From: an uncultured Mucispirillum sp.
Lineage (GTDB): Bacteria; Chrysiogenota; Deferribacteres; Deferribacterales; Mucispirillaceae
Direction of reading: 5' to 3'
Length of the DNA stretch: 64,000 nucleotides
Assembly: GCA_944323205.1 (NCBI GenBank)
Contig: CALURO010000002.1
Location: 62,001-126,000, forward strand
The position numbers were made by a program, and so were the translations under genes. Each line of letters starts with the position of its first letter. Position 1 is the stretch's first letter. The notes under the pieces were generated by a model. It made no database searches and was not told where the DNA came from. It saw only the letters and a list, made by a program, of their open reading frames with translations. Shown here piece by piece: positions 34,507 to 42,074 of the stretch.

Positions 34507-34875
34507 ATGGATAAAGTATATATTAGTATTATCTCTATACTTATATTAATTATCATATCACTTTCTATTTATATATTAATAAAAACTGGCATTTATAACA
34601 GTATAATTAAAGACTTACAGTCAGAAAATAGGCAGCTTCTTTCTCAAATAAGCAGTGCTGAAAGTATGATTGATTTTCAAAATACTAAAATAAACAGCTA
34701 TGCAGTTAATATGAAAAAAGCAGAAGAAAAATATATGCAGGATATAAATTATATTAATGAAAAATATAACAGCCTGCATGAAAAATATAGAAATATAAAT
34801 AATATAGAATGTGAAGATATAATGCAGGTAATAGATGAAAACCAAAGGAGATTTTTAAATGAAAGAGAAAATTAA
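34507..34875 (+). CDS. Rz-like inner-membrane spanin (i-spanin)
   Basis: 122 residues: an N-terminal transmembrane helix (about 5-27) followed by a predicted long coiled coil (about 35-100, QSENRQLLSQISSAESMIDF onward). The short tail CEDIMQVIDENQRRFLNE is the typical end of phage Rz proteins, including the conserved Cys. i-spanins span the periplasm and, with an outer-membrane o-spanin, fuse the two membranes in the last step of host lysis. It is first in the four-gene cassette, and its 3' end overlaps the next gene by 17 bp. Recognition is by architecture, not by strong sequence identity. Confidence 0.78.
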   Translation: MDKVYISIISILILIIISLSIYILIKTGIYNSIIKDLQSENRQLLSQISSAESMIDFQNTKINSYAVNMKKAEEKYMQDINYINEKYNSLHEKYRNINNIECEDIMQVIDENQRRFLNEREN

Positions 34876-35272
34876 AGAATTTTTTATAAATTTATATGAA
34901 AAAGTAAAAACTTATATTTTAAAGAAAATAAATACAGTCAAAGAAATCATTAAATCAACAGCAGATGACTTTACTACCATAGATATAGAAGAAGGAAAGG
35001 CAAGATATTCTTTAAACTGGTGGTTTATGAAATCATTAAAATGGCTTATTGCAGCAGTCCTTGCAATATTAACATTACTTTTATGGGGCTGCAGCGGAAC
35101 TACTGTAACAAAATATTACCCAGTATCAGTGCCTGTTGCATGTAATGTAGATATACCTTTAAAGCCAGAATATAATGAAAATATAGTTATTACAAATTTA
35201 AATATACTTTCTTATGCAGAAAAACTGAAATCGGCTTTAGAAGTATGTAAAAATGGAGGATTAAATGATTGA
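34859..35272 (+). CDS. Rz1-like outer-membrane lipoprotein spanin (o-spanin) with N-terminal extension
   Basis: 137 residues from ATG 34859 with a strong AAGGAG at 34845-34850. Residues 57-80 read MKSLKWLIAAVLAILTLLLWGC, a complete lipoprotein signal with lipobox LLWGC. An internal start at 35027 would therefore yield a classic small Rz1-type lipoprotein of about 60 mature residues. The mature segment VTKYYPVSVPVACNVDIP...NILSYAEKLKSALEVCKNG resembles the Rz1 and phage-lysis accessory proteins seen next to holins. The N-terminal 56 residues (Lys-rich, amphipathic) are unusual. Position overlapping the i-spanin is the standard Rz/Rz1 nesting. Confidence 0.68.
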   Translation: MKEKIKEFFINLYEKVKTYILKKINTVKEIIKSTADDFTTIDIEEGKARYSLNWWFMKSLKWLIAAVLAILTLLLWGCSGTTVTKYYPVSVPVACNVDIPLKPEYNENIVITNLNILSYAEKLKSALEVCKNGGLND

Positions 35273-35600
35273 TAGAGTATTTAACCTGTCGGCAGAAATA
35301 TGGCAGTGGCTTTGGCTTTTTATTGTATCATTTACAGGCGGGGTAGTTGGGTTTATTACTAAAATATCGCCTACCTTAAAGGGCAGGTCTTTTAGAGCAA
35401 AATTTTTAGCATTATGTATGGGTATGATTAACAGTATGTTTATAGCATATATAAGCTATGAAATATTAATGAGCTTTATTGATAAACAAGGGCTTGCAGT
35501 TGCTCTTGCAGGTATGGCAGCCTTTACAGGTACAGATTTATTGATTATTACTCAAAATAAAATAATGGAATTAATTAAACGCAAAATGGATAATATATAA
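35265..35600 (+). CDS. Holin-like membrane protein
   Basis: 111 residues with two to three transmembrane segments (about 12-34, 45-68, 74-95) and a basic C-terminus (IKRKMDNI). The size, topology, segment FTGGVVGFITKISPTLKG and charged tail fit phage holins of the holin-3/LydA-like type. The start has GGAGGA at 35255-35260 and overlaps the o-spanin gene by 8 bp. A holin would permeabilise the inner membrane at a set time to release the endolysin. Assignment rests on topology and on the neighbouring endolysin and spanins. Confidence 0.75.
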   Translation: MIDRVFNLSAEIWQWLWLFIVSFTGGVVGFITKISPTLKGRSFRAKFLALCMGMINSMFIAYISYEILMSFIDKQGLAVALAGMAAFTGTDLLIITQNKIMELIKRKMDNI

Positions 35601-35619
35601 GATAACAGAGGTAAATATT

Positions 35620-35982
35620 ATGGGATTATCAAATAAAAGTATTCAAAAATTAAATACCTGCCACAGTGATTTAAAAAGACTTATTGAAGCAGTGGCAGAA
35701 GATGAAAAGTGTGCAGTAACATGTGGATTTCGTGGCAGATATGAGCAGGAAAAAGCATATTATGAAGGCAAAAGCAAAGCAAAATGGGGTATGAGTAAAC
35801 ATAATTTTAAGCCATCTCAGGCAGTAGATGTAGTACCGCTGCCACTTGACTGGAATAATATCGCCAGTTTTGAAAAACTTGGAGAAAAAATTATGCAGAA
35901 AGCAGATGAATTAGGTATAAAAATAAAGTGGGGCAGAGATTTTAAAGGATTAAAAGATTATCCGCATTTTGAATTAATTTAA
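35620..35982 (+). CDS. M15 family L-alanyl-D-glutamate/D-Ala peptidase (phage-type endolysin)
   Basis: 120 residues, cytoplasmic (no signal peptide), as expected for a holin-dependent endolysin. The zinc motif SKHNFKPSQAVDVVP (S-x-H-x6-A-x-D) around residue 60 and the C-terminal WGRDFKGLKDYPHFEL (third ligand His, catalytic context) define the VanY/T5-endolysin type peptidase_M15_4 fold. It would cut the stem peptide of peptidoglycan. It lies 19 bp after the holin, with AGAGGT as ribosome-binding site, and closes the cassette before a hairpin. Confidence 0.9.
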   Translation: MGLSNKSIQKLNTCHSDLKRLIEAVAEDEKCAVTCGFRGRYEQEKAYYEGKSKAKWGMSKHNFKPSQAVDVVPLPLDWNNIASFEKLGEKIMQKADELGIKIKWGRDFKGLKDYPHFELI

Positions 35983-35990
35983 TCTATTAT

Positions 35991-36026
35991 GATGCTGTAT
36001 CATTATTATATTAATGATGCAGTATC
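35991..36026 (+). terminator. Hairpin downstream of the lysis cassette
   Basis: GATGCTGTATCATTA / TAATGATGCAGTATC (35991-36005 with 36012-36026), 15 bp with two G:T pairs and a 6-nt loop, followed by TTAATATT. It is a probable terminator with a weak T-tract. The rest of the gap to 36304 is AT-rich and holds nothing else recognisable. Confidence 0.7.
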
Positions 36027-36304
36027 TTAATATTGAGTAATATTTTATTATCTGTATATATCTATTATGTTAAATTTATCTTATATATTATTTATAAATT
36101 AGAACTAATTTTTTATTCATTATTTTTAAAATATATCCGATAAATAAAAAAGTGATACCTTATAATAATTTATAAATATTTCATTGCAAAATAAATAAAA
36201 ATATATTAGACTAGCCATAGTGTCAAAAGGTGTGGAATTATATATCATTTTTCTATGAGATTAAAGTAGTAGTATATTATTGTAGAATAATAAGGAGCTA
36301 TTTA

Positions 36305-37300
36305 ATGAGTACATTTAGATCTTTTGTTATTAAAGAAAACAATGGAGCTATTGTTAAAGATGTAATTTTAGAAAATACTGAAAACCTGCCAGCAGGCGAT
36401 GTTTTAATTAAAGTAATGTATTCAACTATTAACTCTTATGATTTACTTTTTTCTAGAGAAAATACTCCATTTCGCAATAATGTATATCCTTATGTTCCCG
36501 GTGTTGATGCTGCTGGTATAGTTGTTGAATCAAACTCTGCCAATTACAGGGAGGGTGATGAGGTATTAATATTTGGCAATGGTTTAGGGCAGGAAGTGCC
36601 AGGTGGATTTGGGCAGTTTGTTTGTGTGCCTGAATCATGGATAGTAAGCCTTCCTACAGGTCTTTCTATGCAGGACAGTATGACGCTTGGCTCTGATGGT
36701 ATTGCTGCAGCTATTGCAGTTATGGAAATTATGGCTGCAGGTATTCAATCTAATTCAAAAGATATAATTGTTGGCGGCTCATCATACGGCATAGGGGCTT
36801 TTGCTGTTTCTATACTCAGCTTATGCGGTTATAATGTTACTGCAGTTACTAAATATATGGAATGTGAAGATTTTATATATGAATTAGGTGCTAAAAAAGT
36901 GCTTAGTTTAGATAATTTTGTTGATAAATCTGGTAAACATTTATTAGAAGATAAGTATGTTGCAGGTGTTGATACTCTTGGCGGTGATGTGCTTAACACA
37001 ATGATACGCTCAGTTAAAGGCGGCTCTACTATAGCTGTATGTGGTGCAGTTTTAGGTGAAACATTTTCTTCATCAATACTGCCTTTAATATTAAGGGGTA
37101 TTAATCTTGTTGGTATAGATTCTCTTAAATGTTCACAAAGTTTAAAAAGGGAAGCTCTTTACAGACTTGCAGGTGACTGGTATCTTAAAACCCTTTCATT
37201 TATGTGTAATGAAATATCTATTTTTGAAATTAATAATTATCTTGATAAAATGAATAATAACCTAATCAAAGGAAGGATAGTTATTAATCATAAGTTATAA
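36305..37300 (+). CDS. MDR-family zinc-independent alcohol dehydrogenase/quinone oxidoreductase (YhdH-like)
   Basis: 331 residues from ATG 36305, with AAGGAGC at 36292-36298; an earlier in-frame start at 36230 lacks a Shine-Dalgarno. The GroES-like N-domain shows YSTINSYDLLF, YPYVPGVDAAGIVV and GDEVLIFGNGLG. The Rossmann half has IIVGGSSYGIGAFAVSIL (nucleotide-binding glycine pattern) and YELGAKKVLS. The YhdH-type landmarks and the missing catalytic zinc cysteines point to an NADPH-dependent enoyl/acrylyl-CoA reductase or quinone oxidoreductase. It appears to be a separate unit just before two unrelated membrane-related genes. Confidence 0.9.
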   Translation: MSTFRSFVIKENNGAIVKDVILENTENLPAGDVLIKVMYSTINSYDLLFSRENTPFRNNVYPYVPGVDAAGIVVESNSANYREGDEVLIFGNGLGQEVPGGFGQFVCVPESWIVSLPTGLSMQDSMTLGSDGIAAAIAVMEIMAAGIQSNSKDIIVGGSSYGIGAFAVSILSLCGYNVTAVTKYMECEDFIYELGAKKVLSLDNFVDKSGKHLLEDKYVAGVDTLGGDVLNTMIRSVKGGSTIAVCGAVLGETFSSSILPLILRGINLVGIDSLKCSQSLKREALYRLAGDWYLKTLSFMCNEISIFEINNYLDKMNNNLIKGRIVINHKL

Positions 37301-37332
37301 TTGTTTAATATTTTTTATTAGACAGGTTTTTT

Positions 37333-38436
37333 ATGCTGCGTATTGTTTTTTTTACTTTTTTTATACTTTTTTCTTGCAATCTTACTGCAGCCCCTGCTGT
37401 CAGCTTTATAGAGTTTACTCCAATTGCTGCAATTTCAGATGGTTATTCTTTTGGCATATCAGAGTTAAAGGTTAATAAACGCACAATTTATACTATCAGT
37501 TTTAAAAAGGGAAAAGATGTTTTTGCAGTTACACCAGAGAATATGCTGCGTGGATATTATCCAGACCTTACATTTACAGGGCTGGCTATTAATAAAAATA
37601 CAGTAGTAATAGGTGGTAAAGAGAGATATTCTTCTAATGAGCCATGGATTTTTATGTTTAATATTCAAGACAATAAAATCTCTATTGCAGATATTATTAC
37701 AAAAGCAACAGTAAATGAATATAAATATAATTTTGAATACAACCTTCCAAGTATTGATGCTCCAAAAAAACTTATAGATGTAGATAATGATAAAAAGGCA
37801 GAAGTAGAGCTGGATTTTTATGAAACAGGTATTACTTTATATGCTGAAATAAGAGACGAAAGTATAAATATAGACTATTCATCATCAAAATATAATGATA
37901 TTTTTAATACACTTGATGCTATGGAAGAAAAAGATGATTACCAGTTTATGCAGTATTTAATATATGGTGTTCTTGCGGGCAGACTTACAAAACAGCAGGC
38001 AGAGGATATGTATATAAGCCAGATAAGAGAATCAAATATTATGCTGCAACAGCTTATTACAAATATGAAACGAATAAAAGAGCTTACTGTTCAGTATAAT
38101 ATTAACAGTCAGATGACGGAATATTTATCAAGAGATATGGAGCAGGATGAACTTTTCCAGCTTATAGATAATCTTTCAAAAAGTAAGGAGTTTAAAAAGC
38201 GTATTGTGCTTTTAGATGAACAGTTAAAGCTTTTAAAAATTGATGAAGTAATATTAAACGACTTTGCAACATATATAAGCGGGTATTTAACTAATTCTGA
38301 GTTTGCAGATTTGCTTACTATTGCCGCTTCTCCATCGTATATTGATATTAATACTATTATTTCAAATATTTTTATTTTAGATAATATTATGCATAAATAT
38401 GGTTATAAAATAATTTATTTGAAAGCAAGCATATAG
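37333..38436 (+). CDS. Exported protein of unknown function
   Basis: 367 residues. An N-terminal hydrophobic signal (MLRIVFFTFFILFSCNLTAA) could be a Sec signal ending at TAA or a lipoprotein signal (LFSC). The first half is beta-rich (PAVSFIEFTPIAAISDGYSF); the second half (about 190-330) is strongly helical with Glu/Lys/Gln-rich segments and possible coiled coil (QLITNMKRIKELTVQYNIN). No domain is recognised. It lies 26 bp upstream of the glycosyltransferase gene, so the two are probably co-transcribed, and a role in envelope glycan work is possible but unproven. Confidence 0.65.
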   Translation: MLRIVFFTFFILFSCNLTAAPAVSFIEFTPIAAISDGYSFGISELKVNKRTIYTISFKKGKDVFAVTPENMLRGYYPDLTFTGLAINKNTVVIGGKERYSSNEPWIFMFNIQDNKISIADIITKATVNEYKYNFEYNLPSIDAPKKLIDVDNDKKAEVELDFYETGITLYAEIRDESINIDYSSSKYNDIFNTLDAMEEKDDYQFMQYLIYGVLAGRLTKQQAEDMYISQIRESNIMLQQLITNMKRIKELTVQYNINSQMTEYLSRDMEQDELFQLIDNLSKSKEFKKRIVLLDEQLKLLKIDEVILNDFATYISGYLTNSEFADLLTIAASPSYIDINTIISNIFILDNIMHKYGYKIIYLKASI

Positions 38437-38462
38437 AGAAATTTAAATTTTAGAGGTAGTGT

Positions 38463-39785
38463 ATGTCAAAAGCAAATAGAATGGCAGTTTTTTTTATTAT
38501 TTTAGCAGCAATATATTACTGCTGGAATGGGTATGTAATACCTGTAAGGGGAGATGAAGCATATATTTATTTAAAAAGTGTAGGGCTTTCATGGACAACT
38601 CTTGCACCAACTGGTTTAGTTGAATATATCCTTAAAGGAATGGATTTTTTTGGTTCATCTGCATTACAGTTAAGGCTGCCGTCTATTATTTTTATTTCTT
38701 TATCTGCTCTTATTGTATATGAACTTACATTAAAAATATCAGATACTTATGGTGCATGGTTTAGTATGATATTATTTTTTGTTTCGCCATCAATAACATA
38801 CTCATATATGTCTATGACTCCAAATGCACTTTTAATTTTCTGCACAGCTTTATATATTTATGCTTTTTATATGATTACATCTGGAGATAAATCTGTAAAA
38901 TATTATATATGGCTTGCTATATCTATAATATGTGCTGTTAGTATTCATTTTTCTGGAATACTGCTTTTATTAACTCATATTGTATACAGTCTTATTAAAA
39001 AGGATAAACTTTCTGATAAAAATTATACATTTGTTACAGTTATTTCTATTGTTTCATTAATAATACTTGTATTATGTGATTATTATGGAGTTTTTGATTT
39101 ATTCTATAAATATCCAGTTAATACAGAAAACCAGCTAATATACAGAGTGCTGCTTTTTCTGATTATCTATCTGCCTGTTATATTTATTATTTCTGTATCA
39201 ATTAGAGATAGAAAAATAGATAATACGGTGCTGCCGTTATTTACAGCATGTATCATTTTTGCAGCTGGTGGTATTATTTTTAGTTTAATATCTAATTATG
39301 ATGTTCGTAATTTAGGTGCTTTGCTTATTCCTGCAGTAGTGCTTACAGGTTATTATTATGAAATGTATGGCTATAAAAGAACAAGTGGTATTATTTTAGC
39401 TGTTTTAGTGCTTGTATCAGCATATACAAATATAAATAGTAATTCTATGCTTACACCAAAATATATGAATAATACAAGGGTATATGAATCTATCCATATG
39501 TCTATGCAGGATATTTTAGGAAGTAATGACGACTGTATTTTCAGTTATGAGAAAGAATTATCATCTATTTTATCATATAATACATATACTTATCCAGAAG
39601 CCTGCACGATAGAAGAATGTGACAGCATATCAGGTGTATTTGTATCAAAAAAGCAGGAAGATAATTTAGATAAATATTTTTCAAAAGTTAGTGAAGCAAA
39701 TATTTACAGATTTATGAGTGTAAAAGATGGTGAATTTAAATTATATTTTTATCAAGTAGAAGGTTTAAAAAATCATAAAAAATAA
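38463..39785 (+). CDS. GT39/ArnT-like membrane glycosyltransferase (PMT family)
   Basis: 440 residues with about eleven transmembrane helices. The N-terminal loop RGDEAYIYLKS carries the conserved DE motif of dolichyl/undecaprenyl-phosphate-mannose transferases (ArnT/PMT_2). LQLRLPSIIFISLSALIVYE and FFVSPSITYSYMSMTPNALL are typical of the same family. It should move a sugar from a polyprenyl-phosphate donor to lipid A, a protein or a glycan at the periplasmic face. The C-terminal about 110 residues are soluble. It has an AGGTAG ribosome-binding site and follows the exported protein. The donor and acceptor are not predictable. Confidence 0.85.
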   Translation: MSKANRMAVFFIILAAIYYCWNGYVIPVRGDEAYIYLKSVGLSWTTLAPTGLVEYILKGMDFFGSSALQLRLPSIIFISLSALIVYELTLKISDTYGAWFSMILFFVSPSITYSYMSMTPNALLIFCTALYIYAFYMITSGDKSVKYYIWLAISIICAVSIHFSGILLLLTHIVYSLIKKDKLSDKNYTFVTVISIVSLIILVLCDYYGVFDLFYKYPVNTENQLIYRVLLFLIIYLPVIFIISVSIRDRKIDNTVLPLFTACIIFAAGGIIFSLISNYDVRNLGALLIPAVVLTGYYYEMYGYKRTSGIILAVLVLVSAYTNINSNSMLTPKYMNNTRVYESIHMSMQDILGSNDDCIFSYEKELSSILSYNTYTYPEACTIEECDSISGVFVSKKQEDNLDKYFSKVSEANIYRFMSVKDGEFKLYFYQVEGLKNHKK

Positions 39786-39789
39786 GTTA

Positions 39790-39884
39790 GGGGAGCGTTT
39801 TTTGCGACGCAGGAACTTCCCGATGAATAGGCAGGGACAAGAAGTCCGTAGCTGGACTATATTTTTTATTATTGTTTAAATTGA
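39790..39884 (+). repeat. Partial dispersed repeat (core only)
   Basis: GGGGAGCGTTTTTTGCGACGC, the AACTTCCCGATGAATAGGCAGGG and AGAAGTCCGTAGCTGGAC modules and the tail ATTTTTTATTATTGTTTAAATT match the centre of the repeats at 3627, 29134 and 40852. Both outer ends are missing. It lies immediately after the glycosyltransferase stop. Confidence 0.7.
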
Positions 39885-39901
39885 TATTCTAGCTGATGTT
39901 A

Positions 39902-40735
39902 TTAAGCAGTTAATGATATAAGCAAGCCAGTATTATAAGAAGATACACTTATATTCTGATTATTTTTTTGCTGTATTGATGGAACATTGCTTTCTATTGT
40001 ATTTTGAGCTGGTGCCTGTGTTTCAAATGTATTATTAGTATTATTTGCTTTATCTGCACTTTCTTTCGACAAAATATTACCTGTTTCTGTATTATTTGCT
40101 GCATTTTTTTGACTATTTAGCTCTTTTCTTGCTTCGCTCATCATCTGTCTTGCAGCTGAGGCTACTTTTTGGTCCTGACCTGACGGCTCAGCAGGTGCGA
40201 GAGCTGCTTTAATAACTACCTGAGCTTTTGCAATAGTTGCTTCTGGGTCACCGTCAACAGGGGAAGTATCAATATTTACACTGCCGCCAACGGCATACTG
40301 CTTACCATCTGGACCAGTTTGATAATCATAAGTTGCTCCACCCTTAACATAAGAGCCGCCTGCTGCTATATGTGCCTGCTCGTGATTTTTAACTTCTCTA
40401 TCTCTTGATTTCAGCTCTTCTATTTGTTTTTGCTCTTCTTCTGTAAGCTGTTTATCAGAATTAGTGCTTTTATCAGGTCTAGATGCTAGTATTTCTTCAC
40501 CAGTTAAATATGAAGATGTATTTTCATTATCATTAGAATTATTACTTGAAGTGTTTTCATTATTTTCTTTATAAATGCTTGATATAATTTGAGTTTGTAT
40601 ATTTTTCTCATCTACTGCTTTAACATTTTCCTGTGCTTGAGAATTAGATGCATTATTAGTGCTTGATGTATCATACTGAGATGAAGTAACTGGAACATAA
40701 TTGTAAAAAGAATTTGTTAAAGCAGAAACACTCAT
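39902..40735 (-). CDS. SprA-related / putative metalloprotease CJM1_0395 family protein
   Basis: 277 residues. The first about 100 residues are Ser/Asn/Thr/Gln-rich and disordered. A conserved core (about 110-205) holds EIEELKSRDREVKNHEQAHI-type sequence with an HExxH-like HEQAH, then GGSYVKGGATYDYQTGPDGK and SVNIDTSPVDGDPEATI, matching the SprA (catalase-related) family seen in Campylobacter and many Proteobacteria. Its activity has not been clearly demonstrated; the HEQAH suggests metal binding. The C-terminal tail is again low complexity. GAGGAAA precedes ATG 40735. It is a single gene flanked by repeats. Confidence 0.85.
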   Translation of the reverse strand: MSVSALTNSFYNYVPVTSSQYDTSSTNNASNSQAQENVKAVDEKNIQTQIISSIYKENNENTSSNNSNDNENTSSYLTGEEILASRPDKSTNSDKQLTEEEQKQIEELKSRDREVKNHEQAHIAAGGSYVKGGATYDYQTGPDGKQYAVGGSVNIDTSPVDGDPEATIAKAQVVIKAALAPAEPSGQDQKVASAARQMMSEARKELNSQKNAANNTETGNILSKESADKANNTNNTFETQAPAQNTIESNVPSIQQKNNQNISVSSYNTGLLISLTA

Positions 40736-40851
40736 AATTTCCTCACTAATAATGGAAGAAATCAGGCGTGCTGCCTTAATATCAACCTTTCACATAATTT
40801 ACTATATACAATATAAACTATATTTTATTATTTTGCAAGTAAAAATAATCA

Positions 40852-41105
40852 CTGGTAGCACCCCATTTTTTTAAAACACCTTATGTCACTCAGAGCGAAG
40901 CGAAGAGTCTATATAGGTGCAGGGGAGCGATTTTTGCGACGCAAGGACTTTCCGACGAATAGGAAGGAATGAAAAGTCCGCAGCTGGACCGAAATTTTTA
41001 TTATTGTTTAATTAGATTCTGAATGACAGTTATTACAATTATTTATATTTTTACATATATTATCAAGTAATTATAGCATTTTTAAATAAAAATGGGGTAT
41101 CTCCA
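40852..41105 (+). repeat. MITE-like element (full composite copy)
   Basis: Left end CTGGTAGCACCCCATTTTTT, then ACACCTTATGTCACTCAGAGCGAAGCGAAGAG, the AAGGACTTTCCGACGAATAGG...AAAAGTCCGCAGCTGGACC core, ATTCTGAATGAC, the AT-rich arm shared with 23031, and right end AAATAAAAATGGGGTATCTCC. Outer ends are inverted relative to each other. It lies 115 bp upstream of the minus-strand SprA-like gene. Confidence 0.8.
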
Positions 41106-41521
41106 AAAAAATCACTATTTTATATGAAGAATATCTGTATTTTTTCAATAAAAAAAGATTTATGCAGATAAATGTATTTGTAAAATAAAATTTGTTTATA
41201 TTGCTTAATACTTAAGCAAGGATATATAGAACAAATGTTGCATTTTATTAGTTATATCAAGAAAAAAATAAAAAAAATTAAAAAAATTTTTATTTTATTT
41301 TATAAATTGCAGTATGTGTTAATATTGTATTCATATCTTATTGATAAACCACAATATTTTTATCAAAAGTTACAGTAAAGATTTTTTTATATAAAATGGT
41401 ATATATGATATTTTAATATAATCATCTAATTTTATATTAAAAAATAATTTAAAAGTCATAAAAAATATAATTATTTAATATTTTTATAAAAAAATAATAT
41501 AGGTGCATATGCTTAAATTGC
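41106..41521. other. AT-rich non-coding region upstream of the dcw cluster
   Basis: About 415 bp, very AT-rich with long A and T runs (for example around 41268-41300). No convincing open frame, RNA gene or hairpin terminator was seen. It separates the MITE-like element from the mraZ promoter. Confidence 0.6.
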
Positions 41522-41550
41522 TTGACTTATTCTAAAAATTTTATTACAAA
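41522..41550 (+). promoter_or_regulatory. Putative promoter of the dcw cluster
   Basis: TTGACT (41522-41527), 17-nt spacer, TACAAA (41545-41550), directly upstream of the phased TG boxes and about 58 bp before the mraZ start. Confidence 0.55.
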
Positions 41551-41600
41551 TGGGAAAGAGTGGCATATAATGTATTAAAATGTCATAATATGTATAGAGA
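41551..41600 (+). promoter_or_regulatory. Candidate MraZ operator: five 10-bp-phased TG boxes
   Basis: Blocks starting at 41551, 41561, 41571, 41581 and 41591 read TGGGA, TGGCA, TGTAT, TGTCA and TGTAT, each followed by 5 AT-rich bases. The E. coli MraZ operator is three TGGG-type boxes at 10-bp spacing in the mraZ leader. The first two blocks fit that motif and the others keep only TG and the phasing. Its position between promoter and mraZ supports autoregulation. Confidence 0.6.
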
Positions 41601-41607
41601 GGATTAA

Positions 41608-42069
41608 GTGGGGTTTTCAGGTAACTATCTGAACAAATTTGATGAAGCTGGCCGTTTAAGTCTTCCTGCAAAAATGCGTGAAGAACTCCGTGCAGGCTTT
41701 GGCAATGATGCGTTAATGGCTTATACCTTTGGCGGGATAGTGAAAGTTTATCCAAAATCCGTTTATGATATGAAAATGAAAAATATGCATGAAGCGGCAA
41801 GTAAAGATGCTGCAGCATATAAAGTATTTAGAAAAATAAGTTCATCAGCTTTTGCAATAGATATAAACAGCTCAGGCAGAATGAATATACCTGCACAAAT
41901 CAGGCAGAGTGCTGATTTAAAAGAAGAATGTTATGTTATCGGAGCTTATGATGTTATAGAGCTTTGGAACAAAGATAGATGGGAAAAAGAAAGTGCTGCT
42001 TTTGATATAGATTTAGAAGATAATGCTGGTGTGTTATCAGGTTTTATGGATATGATTATTTCGGAGTAA
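41608..42069 (+). CDS. mraZ: Transcriptional regulator MraZ
   Basis: 153 residues with a GTG start at 41608 preceded by GAGAGG at 41597-41602. Two SpoVT-AbrB (MraZ) domains are visible: FSGNYLNKFDEAGRLSLPAKMRE (N-terminal, ending with the DxxGR motif) and FAIDINSSGRMNIPAQIRQ (second). MraZ forms a ring and binds the boxes in its own promoter to control the dcw operon. It is the first gene of the cluster, followed 5 bp later by rsmH. Confidence 0.95.
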   Translation: MGFSGNYLNKFDEAGRLSLPAKMREELRAGFGNDALMAYTFGGIVKVYPKSVYDMKMKNMHEAASKDAAAYKVFRKISSSAFAIDINSSGRMNIPAQIRQSADLKEECYVIGAYDVIELWNKDRWEKESAAFDIDLEDNAGVLSGFMDMIISE

Positions 42070-42074
42070 TATAA

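Noticed and set aside
32431..36026. Prophage
   Set aside because: Only lysis-type genes are present; no integrase, terminase, capsid, tail or attachment-site repeats could be found within the window.
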